Shown here: positions 24,609 through 32,662 of the stretch, piece after piece
How positions within the stretch are numbered: the first letter of the stretch is position 1
Layout of the letters: each line of letters begins with the position of its first letter
Assembly (NCBI GenBank): GCA_938045955.1
Contig: CALIBK010000039.1
Span: 1-46,201 of the forward strand
Direction: 5' to 3'
Source: an uncultured bacterium
GTDB taxonomy: Bacteria > Desulfobacterota > BSN033 > UBA1163
DNA length: 46,201 bases
Position numbers and translations under genes: made by a program
The notes under the pieces: generated by a model
What the model was told of the DNA's origin: nothing
The model's input: the letters and a program-made list of their open reading frames with translations, nothing else
Database searches by the model: none

Positions 24609-25685
24609 ATGGTTTTTGTGATCATGGGAGGGGGTTCAGGAACGCGGTTCTGGCCAGCCAGCAGAGAAGCCTGTCCCAAACAATTTTTAACCATTTATGG
24701 GGCTCATCCTCTTATTTATGAGACCTATCGTCGAGTGGCCTCGCTGGTCGAGGATCAGAGGATCATCTTAGTCATCAACCGAAAGCATCGCCCTCTGGTG
24801 GATCAGATCTTCCATGCACATCAGGTCCGGGTGATCGAGGAGCCAGAAGGGAAAAATACCGCTCCCTGTGTTGGACTGGCCTCCCTTTGGGTGAAGAAGG
24901 AATTTGGGGATCAACCGGTTGCTTTTCTCCCAGCCGACCATTATGTCGGTCGTGAGGAACTTTTTCAAAAAGCCCTCCACACGGGCCTCTCTTTTGCTGA
25001 GAAAGGGGGAATCGTTTTACTGGGGGCCACTCCAACCTATCCTGAAACGGGATATGGATATATCGAGAAAGGAGAAAGGGTCTCTTCCTCTGAAGAATTA
25101 TCCATTTACGAGGTAAAACGATTTGTTGAGAAACCTGATTCGGAGATGGCGAAATTATATTTCAATAACCAAAATTTCTTCTGGAATATGGGGATCTTTA
25201 TTTTTAAACCCAGCCTCATCCTTTCAGAAATTGAACGCCATTTACCTTCGTTGAGTCAGGGGCTGTTGAAGATTGGAGCGGCGTTGGGATCTGATCGATA
25301 CCCTTCCATCCTTGAGGAAGTCTATCGATCTCTTTCTCCCATTTCGATTGATTACGGAGTGATGGAAAAGACGTCTCAGAAGACCTATCTCATTCCCGGA
25401 GAATATGGTTGGAGTGATGTGGGGAGCTGGAATTCCCTTTTTCAGATCAAAGAGAAAGAGAGGGATCCCCAGGGAAATCTCGTTCAGGGGAATGCGATTC
25501 TTTTGGATACAGAAGACTCCCTGATTTATTCTAAAAATGGAAGGTTGATCGGGGTACTCGGATTAAAGAACGCGCTCGTGGTGGATACAGAGGATGTCCT
25601 GTTAATCTCGAACCTCGATCGATCACAGGAGTTGAGGCAGTTTCCAGAAATATTGAGCAAGCGAGGATGGACACAATGGATTTAG
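24609..25685 (+). CDS. manC: Mannose-1-phosphate guanylyltransferase (single-domain)
   Basis: A 358-residue enzyme making GDP-mannose from mannose-1-phosphate and GTP. It begins with VFVIMGGGSGTRFWPASREACPKQF, the nucleotidyltransferase signature GGxGTRxWPxSRxxxPKQF. FLPADHYVG and the PETGYGYIEKGE segment follow, and EKPD...NMGIFIF provides the metal/mannose site. It ends after the second-domain beta-helix repeats, without the isomerase cupin that is fused in AlgA/ManC. I chose ATG 24609 because GGGAGG is nine bases upstream. It supplies the donor for the cluster glycosyltransferases. The stop codon overlaps the start region of the next gene. Confidence 0.92.
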   Translation: MVFVIMGGGSGTRFWPASREACPKQFLTIYGAHPLIYETYRRVASLVEDQRIILVINRKHRPLVDQIFHAHQVRVIEEPEGKNTAPCVGLASLWVKKEFGDQPVAFLPADHYVGREELFQKALHTGLSFAEKGGIVLLGATPTYPETGYGYIEKGERVSSSEELSIYEVKRFVEKPDSEMAKLYFNNQNFFWNMGIFIFKPSLILSEIERHLPSLSQGLLKIGAALGSDRYPSILEEVYRSLSPISIDYGVMEKTSQKTYLIPGEYGWSDVGSWNSLFQIKEKERDPQGNLVQGNAILLDTEDSLIYSKNGRLIGVLGLKNALVVDTEDVLLISNLDRSQELRQFPEILSKRGWTQWI

Positions 25686-27316
25686 AAAAAAGGGGTCTTC
25701 CATCTCAAGGAGACTCGATTCAGATACAGAAGGTTCTTTCTTCTATCCTTTCCTTACCGGGGAAGGAGAGAATGGAGGCTATCCTGTCCCTGGAGAATGC
25801 TCGAGAGGTCTTCCAGTCCATGCCAGAAGAGGAAGCCTATCTGACCATTAAAGAGATCGGTGACCATGATAGCCTTCCTCTTCTCTCTCTCATGTCGAGT
25901 GATCAGTGTCAGTATCTTCTGGATCTTGAACTCTGGAAAGGATATGAGTTTCAACCCGAAAGAGTGGAGCACTGGCTTCCCCTACTTCTGGCCTGTGAAG
26001 AGGAGGCCCTGGAGGAGTGGCTGAAAGGGATTGATCTGGATACCCTTCTTCTTCTTTTAAAGAAGCATATTCGAATCCATCTGAAAGAGAGAGAGGACAT
26101 TTCCTCGCAGGAGGAACATCCTCCTTTCTTTACCCTTGATGGAACCTATTATATTGAAGTCTTAAGACCCGCTCTTCAGGAATCAATGGAAAGGCTGTTA
26201 AGACATCTCGCCGCTCAGGATCTCTCTTTTTACTGGAGGGTCTTGGAGCAAGTTCAAGCAGAGATCGAGGTGGAACTCGAGGAGAGGGCCCTTCATTTCA
26301 GGGAGGCAAGACTTGAGGAGAGGGGTTTCCCGAGGATGGAAGACGCTCTTTCCCTTTATCAATATCTCAATCCCAAGAGACTCAGGCAAATGATGGAACA
26401 AAAGGAGATCCATTTCCCAGGACTTCCGGCAGATCTTCCTCCTCCTTCTTTTCCCATGGTCCTTCAGGATCAGAAACTCTTTTTTTCTTTGTGTTTGAGA
26501 GAGGTTGAAGGAGGCCCTTTCATGGATCGACTGAAGATGGAGCTTGCCTATATGGCGAACCAGATCACGGTGGCTGATCAACCCGAGAGGATCGACCTTT
26601 CTACTCTCCAGGAAAGCTTAAGAAAAGTCGGAGGATATCTTAGCATAGGTTTAGAGCGGCTCACGGGTGGGGAGATTCAGAAGGCAAGGGGCGTGCTTGA
26701 AGAGATTCCGTTGAAATTTATTTTTCAAGTAGGATACGGTGCAACCCTTGAACTCAAATGGAGGGCCGAAAGAATATGGAAAAAGGGCTGGTTTTCTGAG
26801 AACAAGGTTCCCTTCTCTTTTTTAGATTCCCCCTGGGAAGAGAGAATAGAGGGTTTAGTTAAAAAGAAGAGACCTCTCTTCTATGACGAAGAGAAAGGGG
26901 CATTTCGTGAATTCCGTTCTTATTCCGAAATCCAAATCCTTCATAAGGATTTGGATCGACTCGAACTCTTGGGAAGAATCTTACAATCCTTACCCAATTT
27001 TTCTTACTTTTTGGGATGGACTTGGAAGGAATTTCTATTTCACGCATTTCTTCGTGAGACAATTCCGTCGAGCATTGAAACCCCAATGGATACAATAGAG
27101 GAAAAGGTTTCCCTTTTAAAAAGTCTCTACTCCGAGGAGGAGTTAAGAAAGAGTTTCATTGCTTGGCTTTCAAGTAAAGGGAATCTTTCCTACGAAAGGG
27201 AAAATTCTCTTCTTCATGAGATATTCGATCTCCTTTTCAAAACCTTCACCAATCATAAAGGGTTAGATCAGGAGCCCGAGGAGATGGTCAATCAATTAAT
27301 CTCTAAATCTGAATAG
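25676..27316 (+). CDS. DUF6178-like protein, unknown function
   Basis: A 546-residue soluble, mostly helical protein rich in leucine, glutamate and lysine. I recognise the general pattern of the DUF6178 family known mainly from Desulfobacterota (IQKVLSSILSLPGKERMEAILSL...VFQSMPEEEAYLTIKEIG at the N-terminus), but not its function. No membrane segment, signal peptide or catalytic motif is visible. Starts ATG 25667 and ATG 25676 are in frame; 25676 has GAGG nine bases upstream. It overlaps the guanylyltransferase stop by ten or nineteen bases, so it is probably translated together with it. It may be unrelated to mannose metabolism. Confidence 0.6.
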   Translation: MDLEKRGLPSQGDSIQIQKVLSSILSLPGKERMEAILSLENAREVFQSMPEEEAYLTIKEIGDHDSLPLLSLMSSDQCQYLLDLELWKGYEFQPERVEHWLPLLLACEEEALEEWLKGIDLDTLLLLLKKHIRIHLKEREDISSQEEHPPFFTLDGTYYIEVLRPALQESMERLLRHLAAQDLSFYWRVLEQVQAEIEVELEERALHFREARLEERGFPRMEDALSLYQYLNPKRLRQMMEQKEIHFPGLPADLPPPSFPMVLQDQKLFFSLCLREVEGGPFMDRLKMELAYMANQITVADQPERIDLSTLQESLRKVGGYLSIGLERLTGGEIQKARGVLEEIPLKFIFQVGYGATLELKWRAERIWKKGWFSENKVPFSFLDSPWEERIEGLVKKKRPLFYDEEKGAFREFRSYSEIQILHKDLDRLELLGRILQSLPNFSYFLGWTWKEFLFHAFLRETIPSSIETPMDTIEEKVSLLKSLYSEEELRKSFIAWLSSKGNLSYERENSLLHEIFDLLFKTFTNHKGLDQEPEEMVNQLISKSE

Positions 27317-27337
27317 AATTGAAAGGAGGGAGTCATC

Positions 27338-27628
27338 ATGGAAGAGAAGAGAATGGAGTTACCCATTGCTCCAAAATGGCAAACCACAGTGAGTACATTG
27401 AAATGTGACCATATTGATGAATATGTCTCCATTATGGTCAAAAATGATTGGACCTCCACCTGTACCTGGTACAGGCAGTATAAGGAGGTCCTTTCCGGGG
27501 ATAAGGGAAGGGCAAAACCGGATAAAAAGATCAGGAAGAAGATCCCTTTATGCCAGGGGCCTCTATGCTCCTATGTTACAGGGTATAGGGATCAACTCAT
27601 AAAAGAAGAACAGGAAACAAGATCGTAA
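27338..27628 (+). CDS. Hypothetical cysteine-containing small protein, 96 residues
   Basis: A soluble protein with four cysteines, in LKCDH, STCTWY and PLCQGPLC, which could form a metal site. The middle part has TWYRQYKEVLSGDKGRAKPDKKIRKKIPLC, strongly basic. No known family is recognised. The start has a textbook AAAGGAGGG at the right distance, and the gene follows the DUF6178-like gene after 21 bases, so it is likely to be expressed from the same transcript. A hairpin after it (27711-27740) may be its 3' end. Confidence 0.6.
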   Translation: MEEKRMELPIAPKWQTTVSTLKCDHIDEYVSIMVKNDWTSTCTWYRQYKEVLSGDKGRAKPDKKIRKKIPLCQGPLCSYVTGYRDQLIKEEQETRS

Positions 27629-27710
27629 AAGATTTTAACGTCTTTCTTCCTATTTCAACCCTTTCAAACCCTATCTAAGCTAATAGGGGATAAGGCTTCC
27701 TGACTTTTAT

Positions 27711-27740
27711 TGATCCCGATAAAAGCGATCGGGACCATCA
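27711..27740. repeat. Hairpin-forming inverted repeat
   Basis: TGATCCCGAT (27711-27720) pairs with ATCGGG (27728-27733) and, past a three-base bulge, with ATCA (27737-27740); the loop is AAAAGCG. It lies in the 144-base gap between two small genes and lacks a strong T run, so it may be a repeat or weak 3' processing element rather than a terminator. Confidence 0.55.
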
Positions 27741-27772
27741 AGAATTATTTTCTCAAAAGGAGGATTAAGACT

Positions 27773-28021
27773 ATGATTACCAAGATGATCTTAATCTTCT
27801 TTGCAGGAGTGATTATAGATCTTCTATGTACGCGTTATACGAGGAGTGTCGCAGAACGAAGATTATGGGCCGCTACCCTGCTCAGTGGGTTGATCACAGT
27901 GACCCATTTTGTGTTGTTGAGCATCATCCTCCAGGGAAGTTTGGAAGAAGGGCTCCTGAATATTTTAGCCTATGCCGGAGGGAATACGGTGGGAACCTAC
28001 ATTGCATTAAAAAAAGTTTAA
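27773..28021 (+). CDS. Small two-helix membrane protein, 82 residues
   Basis: Two or three hydrophobic segments (about 5-20, 34-54, 60-78) separated by the charged stretch TRYTRSVAERRLW. The C-terminal NILAYAGGNTVGTYIALKK resembles the N-terminal domain of DUF5698/DUF2179 membrane proteins (YAxGxxxGTY), but the match is partial. ATG 27773 is preceded by AAAAGGAGG; the longer in-frame opening at 27710 lacks a start site. The gene is convergent with the PBP1A gene, and their stop codons overlap by four bases. Confidence 0.6.
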   Translation: MITKMILIFFAGVIIDLLCTRYTRSVAERRLWAATLLSGLITVTHFVLLSIILQGSLEEGLLNILAYAGGNTVGTYIALKKV

Positions 28022-30483
28022 TATCCCGTTAGAGAAGAGGGAGGTTCTAAAGAAAATCTTTCTCCGGGTTGAATTTTTAAAATGGTTTTTTCTTTAGGTT
28101 TGATTCGTTCCTCCACCGGGGCGAGTCCTTCCGGGAAAGCTTCAAGAATCGTGTCGGGTGAACTTCCATCCGCAGGAAGTCCTGTTTCAAGATTCACTCT
28201 CATCAAAACCACCCCTTCTGGTACCTTGAAGTGCTCCACAGGAGTACCTCGCAATGCCCTTTCCATAAAGGAGATCCAGATTGGAAGCGCTGCTCTCGCT
28301 CCTGTCTCGTTTTGGCCTAAAGAGGTTTTGTCATCAAAGCCCACCCAAACCGCAGCCAGAAGAGAGGGGGTGTATCCGATAAACCAGGCATCAGCGTAAT
28401 CACTGGAAGTCCCTGTCTTTCCAGCGACGGGTCGTCCAAGCACTTTTGCCCTTTGACCCGTCCCATGTTGAACCACCCCCTCGAGGAGATGGGTCATGAT
28501 GAAGGCATGCTGAGGAGAGAGGACCTGTTCTTTTTGGGAAGAGGGAAAAGAACCTTCTTCGTCTCCCTCGTCTCCTTCCCCATTTTCTTCTTCCTCGAAA
28601 GAGATATTTTCTTCAAGGACCTCTCCTCTCATCGTCACGATTTTCTTAATATAGATTGGTTTGATCTTTTCCCCACCATTGGCAAAGATACTGAAAGCCG
28701 AAGCAAGCTCGAGCATAGAAACACCTGAGGTACCTAAGGCAATGGAGAGATTCCTTTGAATGGGAGATTCAATCCCCATTCTTTTTATAAACTTAAGGGC
28801 ATGGTCGATTCCGATCTCCTCAAGAATTTTAACGGTGACGACATTTCGGGAATGAGCCAGAGCGTTCCGGAAGGTGATGGGGCCTAAAAAGTTTTTATCG
28901 TAATTTTTTGGAGCCCAGTAAGACCCTCCATCATAATTCGGATATTCTACCGGGGAATCCATAAGGATGGTAGAAGGAGTATACCCTTTTTCTAAGGCTG
29001 CGGCATAGATTAGAGGTTTGAAGGCAGAGCCTGGTTGACGACGGGAATAAACGACGCGATTAAACTGGCTTTCGCTAAAGTCTCGACCTCCCACCATGGC
29101 TTTAATATATCCTGTTTTCGGATCCAGACAGAGTAAGGCTCCCTGAACGAGAGGTTTTTGTTCAAGAGAGAGAATGAGGGATTGATCCTTGGGGGAGACC
29201 TCTTTAATTTTGACCTGAATGAGATCCCCGGGTTGGAGAAGATCACCAGGGCTCTTTATTTTTGAGGGTTTAAAATGAGAGGTGGGTTTTACCTGAAGGG
29301 CCCAGTGCATCTCGGAATAGGGAAGGATTCCTTTCCGATCCTCCACCCAGACTGTATAGATTTTTTTAGACTCTTCCTTTGAAAGAATGATCCCTTCAAA
29401 GATTTCATTCAAAGGAAGTGGGGAAAGGATCATTTTTTTCCGGTTTAGAAGTTCCTTTAGCTCTTTTTCAGAGACTCTGTCTATGGGTCCTCTAAATCCC
29501 TGCCGCTTATCCAATTCTCTCAATCCAGCTTCAATCGCCTGTTGGGCCGCCCTCTGAAGGTGAAGATCGAGTGTGGTATAGATCCTTAACCCCTCTCTAT
29601 AGAGTTTCTCCTTCCCATACTTTTTTTCTACCTGCTGGCGGATGAATTCAGTAAAATAGGGAGCCTTGCTGAAGAAGATGCTTTCCTTAGATTGAATTCG
29701 AATAGGGGCTCGAAGGGCAGCCTCTTTTTGACTTTGAGTAATGTAGTTCAACTCAGCCATTCTTCCCAATACATAGGCCTGACGTTCTTTGGCTCGATTG
29801 AAATGGTGGATCGGAGAGTAACGAGTGGGGGCCTTCACCAATCCTGCAAGCATCGCCATCTCAGGGAGCGTCAATTGTTGGACCTTTTTGTTAAAGTAAC
29901 TTTCAGAGGCCGCTTCAATTCCATAGGCCCCATTCCCGAGATAGATATGATTTAAATAGAGATGAAGGATTTCTTCCTTTGTAAGCGTCCGTTCAAGGCC
30001 AAAGGCATAAGCGATTTCCTTAAGTTTTCTAAGGAGACTTTTTTGAGGCGTCAAGAAGAAGGTTTTGGCGACCTGTTGAGTGATGGTACTCCCTCCCTGA
30101 ACAATCTTTCCCGCCATTAAGTTTTTTATGAGGGCTCGAAGGATTCCCTTCATATCGATTCCAGGATGGCGAAAGAATTCGGAATCTTCAGCAGCCAGAA
30201 AGGCTTTGATCAGCATGGGAGGGATCTGTTCATAAGGAATGGGGATTCGATTATTTAATAGAAATTTTCCGATGACCTCATCTTCTTCGGAATAAACAAT
30301 GGAATAGGAATGAGGTGAATTTTCCTTAAGGGAGGTAAAATCAGGGAGATGATACGAGAAATAAAGAAAGAGGGATGTCCCAAGACCGAGAAATAAGAAT
30401 AGAATAAGAATAGGGACCAAAAAGAAATAAGAGAATGTCTTTTTTCGACCTCTCTTCTTTCCCTTTTTATGTTTTCTTTTCAT
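28018..30483 (-). CDS. Class A penicillin-binding protein (PBP1A-like)
   Basis: An 821-residue bifunctional peptidoglycan synthase. A basic cytosolic N-terminus and one membrane helix (about 17-42) anchor it. The glycosyltransferase domain has AAEDSEFFRHPGID with catalytic Glu99, then GKIVQGGSTITQQVAK. The transpeptidase domain has the SxxK motif in QPGSAFKPLI, SxN in SRN, and KTGT in VAGKTGTSSDYADAW. An insert between the domains carries an OB-like segment (GDLIQVKIKEVSPKDQ). It polymerises and crosslinks glycan strands on the outer face of the inner membrane. It appears to be monocistronic. A glutamate-rich insertion (SFEEEENGEGDEGDEEG) lies before the KTGT region. Confidence 0.95.
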   Translation of the reverse strand: MKRKHKKGKKRGRKKTFSYFFLVPILILFLFLGLGTSLFLYFSYHLPDFTSLKENSPHSYSIVYSEEDEVIGKFLLNNRIPIPYEQIPPMLIKAFLAAEDSEFFRHPGIDMKGILRALIKNLMAGKIVQGGSTITQQVAKTFFLTPQKSLLRKLKEIAYAFGLERTLTKEEILHLYLNHIYLGNGAYGIEAASESYFNKKVQQLTLPEMAMLAGLVKAPTRYSPIHHFNRAKERQAYVLGRMAELNYITQSQKEAALRAPIRIQSKESIFFSKAPYFTEFIRQQVEKKYGKEKLYREGLRIYTTLDLHLQRAAQQAIEAGLRELDKRQGFRGPIDRVSEKELKELLNRKKMILSPLPLNEIFEGIILSKEESKKIYTVWVEDRKGILPYSEMHWALQVKPTSHFKPSKIKSPGDLLQPGDLIQVKIKEVSPKDQSLILSLEQKPLVQGALLCLDPKTGYIKAMVGGRDFSESQFNRVVYSRRQPGSAFKPLIYAAALEKGYTPSTILMDSPVEYPNYDGGSYWAPKNYDKNFLGPITFRNALAHSRNVVTVKILEEIGIDHALKFIKRMGIESPIQRNLSIALGTSGVSMLELASAFSIFANGGEKIKPIYIKKIVTMRGEVLEENISFEEEENGEGDEGDEEGSFPSSQKEQVLSPQHAFIMTHLLEGVVQHGTGQRAKVLGRPVAGKTGTSSDYADAWFIGYTPSLLAAVWVGFDDKTSLGQNETGARAALPIWISFMERALRGTPVEHFKVPEGVVLMRVNLETGLPADGSSPDTILEAFPEGLAPVEERIKPKEKTILKIQPGERFSLEPPSSLTGY

Positions 30484-30501
30484 AAGAAATTTAGAAGGAA
30501 T

Positions 30502-30540
30502 AAAAGAGGGAATCCCGAAGAACAGGATTTTCCCTCTTTG
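30502..30540 (-). terminator. Terminator of the coiled-coil lipoprotein gene
   Basis: On the minus strand AAAGAGGGAAAATCC pairs with GGATTCCCTCTTT, followed by TTATT. The stem lies 19-57 bases after the lipoprotein stop and just before the PBP1A start. Confidence 0.8.
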
Positions 30541-30558
30541 GTGAGAATGAACCGATTT

Positions 30559-30852
30559 CTATTTCTTCTTCTTTTTAGAGAGCTGGGCCTTCAACTCTTC
30601 GACCTGTTTCTTTAAGGCCTCATTTTCTGCGGTCAACTGGGAGAGGAGGGCTTCCTTTTCAGCCATTTTTTGAATCTCTTCTTTTAGTTTTTGAATCTCC
30701 AGGTTTAATTTATTGTTATCTGACTTCAGGGCAGCATTTTCTGCTTTCAATTTCTCATTTTCTGCTTTAATATCTACCCCACAACCCCCAAAGGTGATCA
30801 GAACCACACCGATCAAAAGAAATAGCAGAGGAACCGAAACCTCCTTTTTCAT
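30559..30852 (-). CDS. Coiled-coil lipoprotein (Lpp-like)
   Basis: A 97-residue protein. The signal peptide (PLLFLLIGVVLITF) ends in a lipobox FGGC (Cys24), followed by a continuous heptad coiled coil (AENEKLKAENAALKSDNNKLNLEI...) and a lysine tail (SKKKKK). The alternating heptads and short length resemble Braun-type lipoproteins, although the sequence is not clearly homologous to Lpp. A C-terminal lysine could in principle be linked to peptidoglycan. GGAGGTCGAG precedes the ATG, and a sigma70-like promoter with TATAAT is visible upstream, so high expression is likely. Confidence 0.8.
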   Translation of the reverse strand: MKKEVSVPLLFLLIGVVLITFGGCGVDIKAENEKLKAENAALKSDNNKLNLEIQKLKEEIQKMAEKEALLSQLTAENEALKKQVEELKAQLSKKKKK

Positions 30853-30887
30853 CTCGACCTCCCTCCATAAAAATTTTTACAAAAAAA

Positions 30888-30917
30888 ATTATATCTTATT
30901 TTTGTTTTGAAAATCAA
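30888..30917 (-). promoter_or_regulatory. Candidate promoter of the coiled-coil lipoprotein gene
   Basis: On the minus strand TTGATT (30912-30917), an 18-base spacer, and a perfect TATAAT (30888-30893), about 36 bases before the ATG. Confidence 0.6.
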
Positions 30918-31009
30918 CTTTTTGGGGATGATCTATTTTTCTTCATTTGGAGAGGATGGATTACCTTTATGGAATCCATCCCTCATGGTTGGGAAAGTCG
31001 TTTTTTTAT

Positions 31010-31038
31010 TTGACTTCGAGAGGTAATTTTTGTATAAA
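31010..31038 (+). promoter_or_regulatory. Candidate promoter of the LysM-NlpC/P60 gene
   Basis: TTGACT (31010-31015), a 17-base spacer, and TATAAA (31033-31038), followed by an 87-base leader. The 270-base gap to the divergent lipoprotein gene holds only these two promoters as far as I can see. Confidence 0.6.
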
Positions 31039-31125
31039 TATTGCAAAGTTTCTTTCCCATTTTTCGATCATTTAAATCGATTGGGCGAGAATGATCAAAG
31101 TTTATAGAATGAGAGGAGGGAGTGA

Positions 31126-32025
31126 ATGATGGGGAAAAGAAACTTCTTATGGATCTTTCTGAGCTTTCTTATTTTCACTTTACCTTCCTTTAACCCAGCA
31201 GGCGCGGAAGAACGGTATATAGTGAAACCTGGAGATTCTCTTTATCGTATTTCTAAGAGTTATGGGATTTCTATGGAATCTATAAAAGAAGCCAATGGAT
31301 TGAAAAGCGATCTCCTCAAGCCTAAACAGATACTCCTCATTCCTTTATCTCGTGATAATCATTTCATGGATCTATCCGAAGAAACGACTCCTTATCTTGT
31401 CAAGCCGGGAGAGAGTCTCTATCAAATTTCGAAGAGAACGGGTTGTTCGATTGAGGAGATTCGGCGGATCAATCGGCTCCAGTCAATCCATCTGAAGGCA
31501 GGACAGACCCTTCTCTTACCCAAACGAACCAATTCCACAGAAGAAGAAAGTGAAGAACTTGGGGATAGTGAAGAGTTTCAAGAGCCCATCGAGCCCGAAG
31601 GGAGTATCGGGGAGTCCAATGGGAAATGGAGTAGCCCTGAAGAGAGAAGTCTTTTTATTCGAGTGGTCAAAAGTTTTTTGGGCATTCCTTATCGCCTGGG
31701 GGGAACAACGATTCGAGGGATCGACTGTTCTGCTTTTGTAAAGAAGATTTATGAAATCTTTAATATCTCTCTTCCCCGTACCGCGAAGGAACAACTCCAA
31801 ATAGGGAAGAAGATCGAAAGGGAGAAACTCACGGAAGGGGATTTGGTCTTTTTTAAAACAAGGAGGCAAAACCACCCCCATGTAGGCATCTACATAGGAA
31901 ATAATGAGTTTATCCATGCTTCCTCCCGAGGGAAGGAAGTTCGAATTGATAGATTGGATGCCCCTTATTTCCATATTCGATTTATCAAAGGGGTAAGGAT
32001 TAAGGAGATGGAAGGAGAGAGTTAA
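31126..32025 (+). CDS. LysM-NlpC/P60 cell-wall hydrolase
   Basis: A 299-residue exported peptidoglycan hydrolase. A signal peptide (LWIFLSFLIFTLPSFNPAGA) is followed by two LysM domains (about 31-76 and 90-134; YIVKPGDSLYRISK and YLVKPGESLYQISK), an acidic linker, and a C-terminal NlpC/P60 domain (from about 180). Its catalytic Cys is in GIDCSAF, the His in HPHVGIYIG, and the third residue is probably His in FIHASS. It cleaves stem-peptide bonds. Start ATG 31126 or 31129 with GAGGAGGGAG upstream. The tsaC-type gene follows three bases after the stop. Confidence 0.92.
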   Translation: MMGKRNFLWIFLSFLIFTLPSFNPAGAEERYIVKPGDSLYRISKSYGISMESIKEANGLKSDLLKPKQILLIPLSRDNHFMDLSEETTPYLVKPGESLYQISKRTGCSIEEIRRINRLQSIHLKAGQTLLLPKRTNSTEEESEELGDSEEFQEPIEPEGSIGESNGKWSSPEERSLFIRVVKSFLGIPYRLGGTTIRGIDCSAFVKKIYEIFNISLPRTAKEQLQIGKKIEREKLTEGDLVFFKTRRQNHPHVGIYIGNNEFIHASSRGKEVRIDRLDAPYFHIRFIKGVRIKEMEGES

Positions 32026-32028
32026 ATT

Positions 32029-32637
32029 ATGATCATTTCTATCAATCCAAAGAATCCTCAGCCCAGACTGGTTCGGAAGGTCGTAGAAATCCTTGAAAGA
32101 GGAGGCCTCATCGGGTATCCGACCGATACCATCTATGGAATAGGATGCGATCTCTTTCAACCGGAAGCTATTCGACGAATCCATCATTTAAAAAAGATGG
32201 AGCCCAAAAAGCCTTTAAGTTTTATCTGTGCGAATTTAAAAGATATCAGCCTCTATGCCTATGTTTCCGATTATGCCTATAAGATCATGAAGCGTCTTCT
32301 TCCTGGTCCCTATACCTTTATTTTAAAAGCGACGAAATTGGTTCCGAAGATTGCAATGACAAAACAGAAGACCGTTGGAATCCGAGTTCCGGATAATAAG
32401 ATTTGTTTAGCCTTGGTCCAGGCCTTAGGCCATCCGATCATCAGCACCAGTGTATATAAACCGGATGAGACCCTCTATAATGACCCTCGAGAAATTGAGG
32501 AACGGTTTGGAAAACAGCTCGATTTAGTGATTGACGGAGGGATCATTCTTCCGGAACATTCCAGCATTATCGATCTCACCGATGAAGTCCCTAAGGTTAT
32601 CCGAAAGGGAAAGGGAGATGTAAGTCTCTTCCTGTAA
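32029..32637 (+). CDS. Threonylcarbamoyl-AMP synthase (Sua5/YciO/YrdC family)
   Basis: A 202-residue protein of the YrdC fold. It has GGLIGYPTDTIYGIGCDLF, KKMEPKKPLSFIC and the KxR/SxN-type residues of the nucleotide site, and SIIDLTDEVPKVIRKGKG at the C-terminus. The enzyme makes threonylcarbamoyl-AMP for t6A modification of tRNAs reading ANN codons. The single-domain form without the Sua5 extension is shorter than Sua5 and could also be the YciO paralogue. It starts four bases after the NlpC/P60 gene. Confidence 0.88.
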   Translation: MIISINPKNPQPRLVRKVVEILERGGLIGYPTDTIYGIGCDLFQPEAIRRIHHLKKMEPKKPLSFICANLKDISLYAYVSDYAYKIMKRLLPGPYTFILKATKLVPKIAMTKQKTVGIRVPDNKICLALVQALGHPIISTSVYKPDETLYNDPREIEERFGKQLDLVIDGGIILPEHSSIIDLTDEVPKVIRKGKGDVSLFL

Positions 32638-32662
32638 AAAAGTTTCGAAAGGAGAATCGGGG

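Noticed and set aside
31516-32187. Minus-strand open frame of 223 codons
   Set aside because: It lies opposite the LysM-NlpC/P60 and tsaC-type genes, which have clear domain motifs; no start signal is present.
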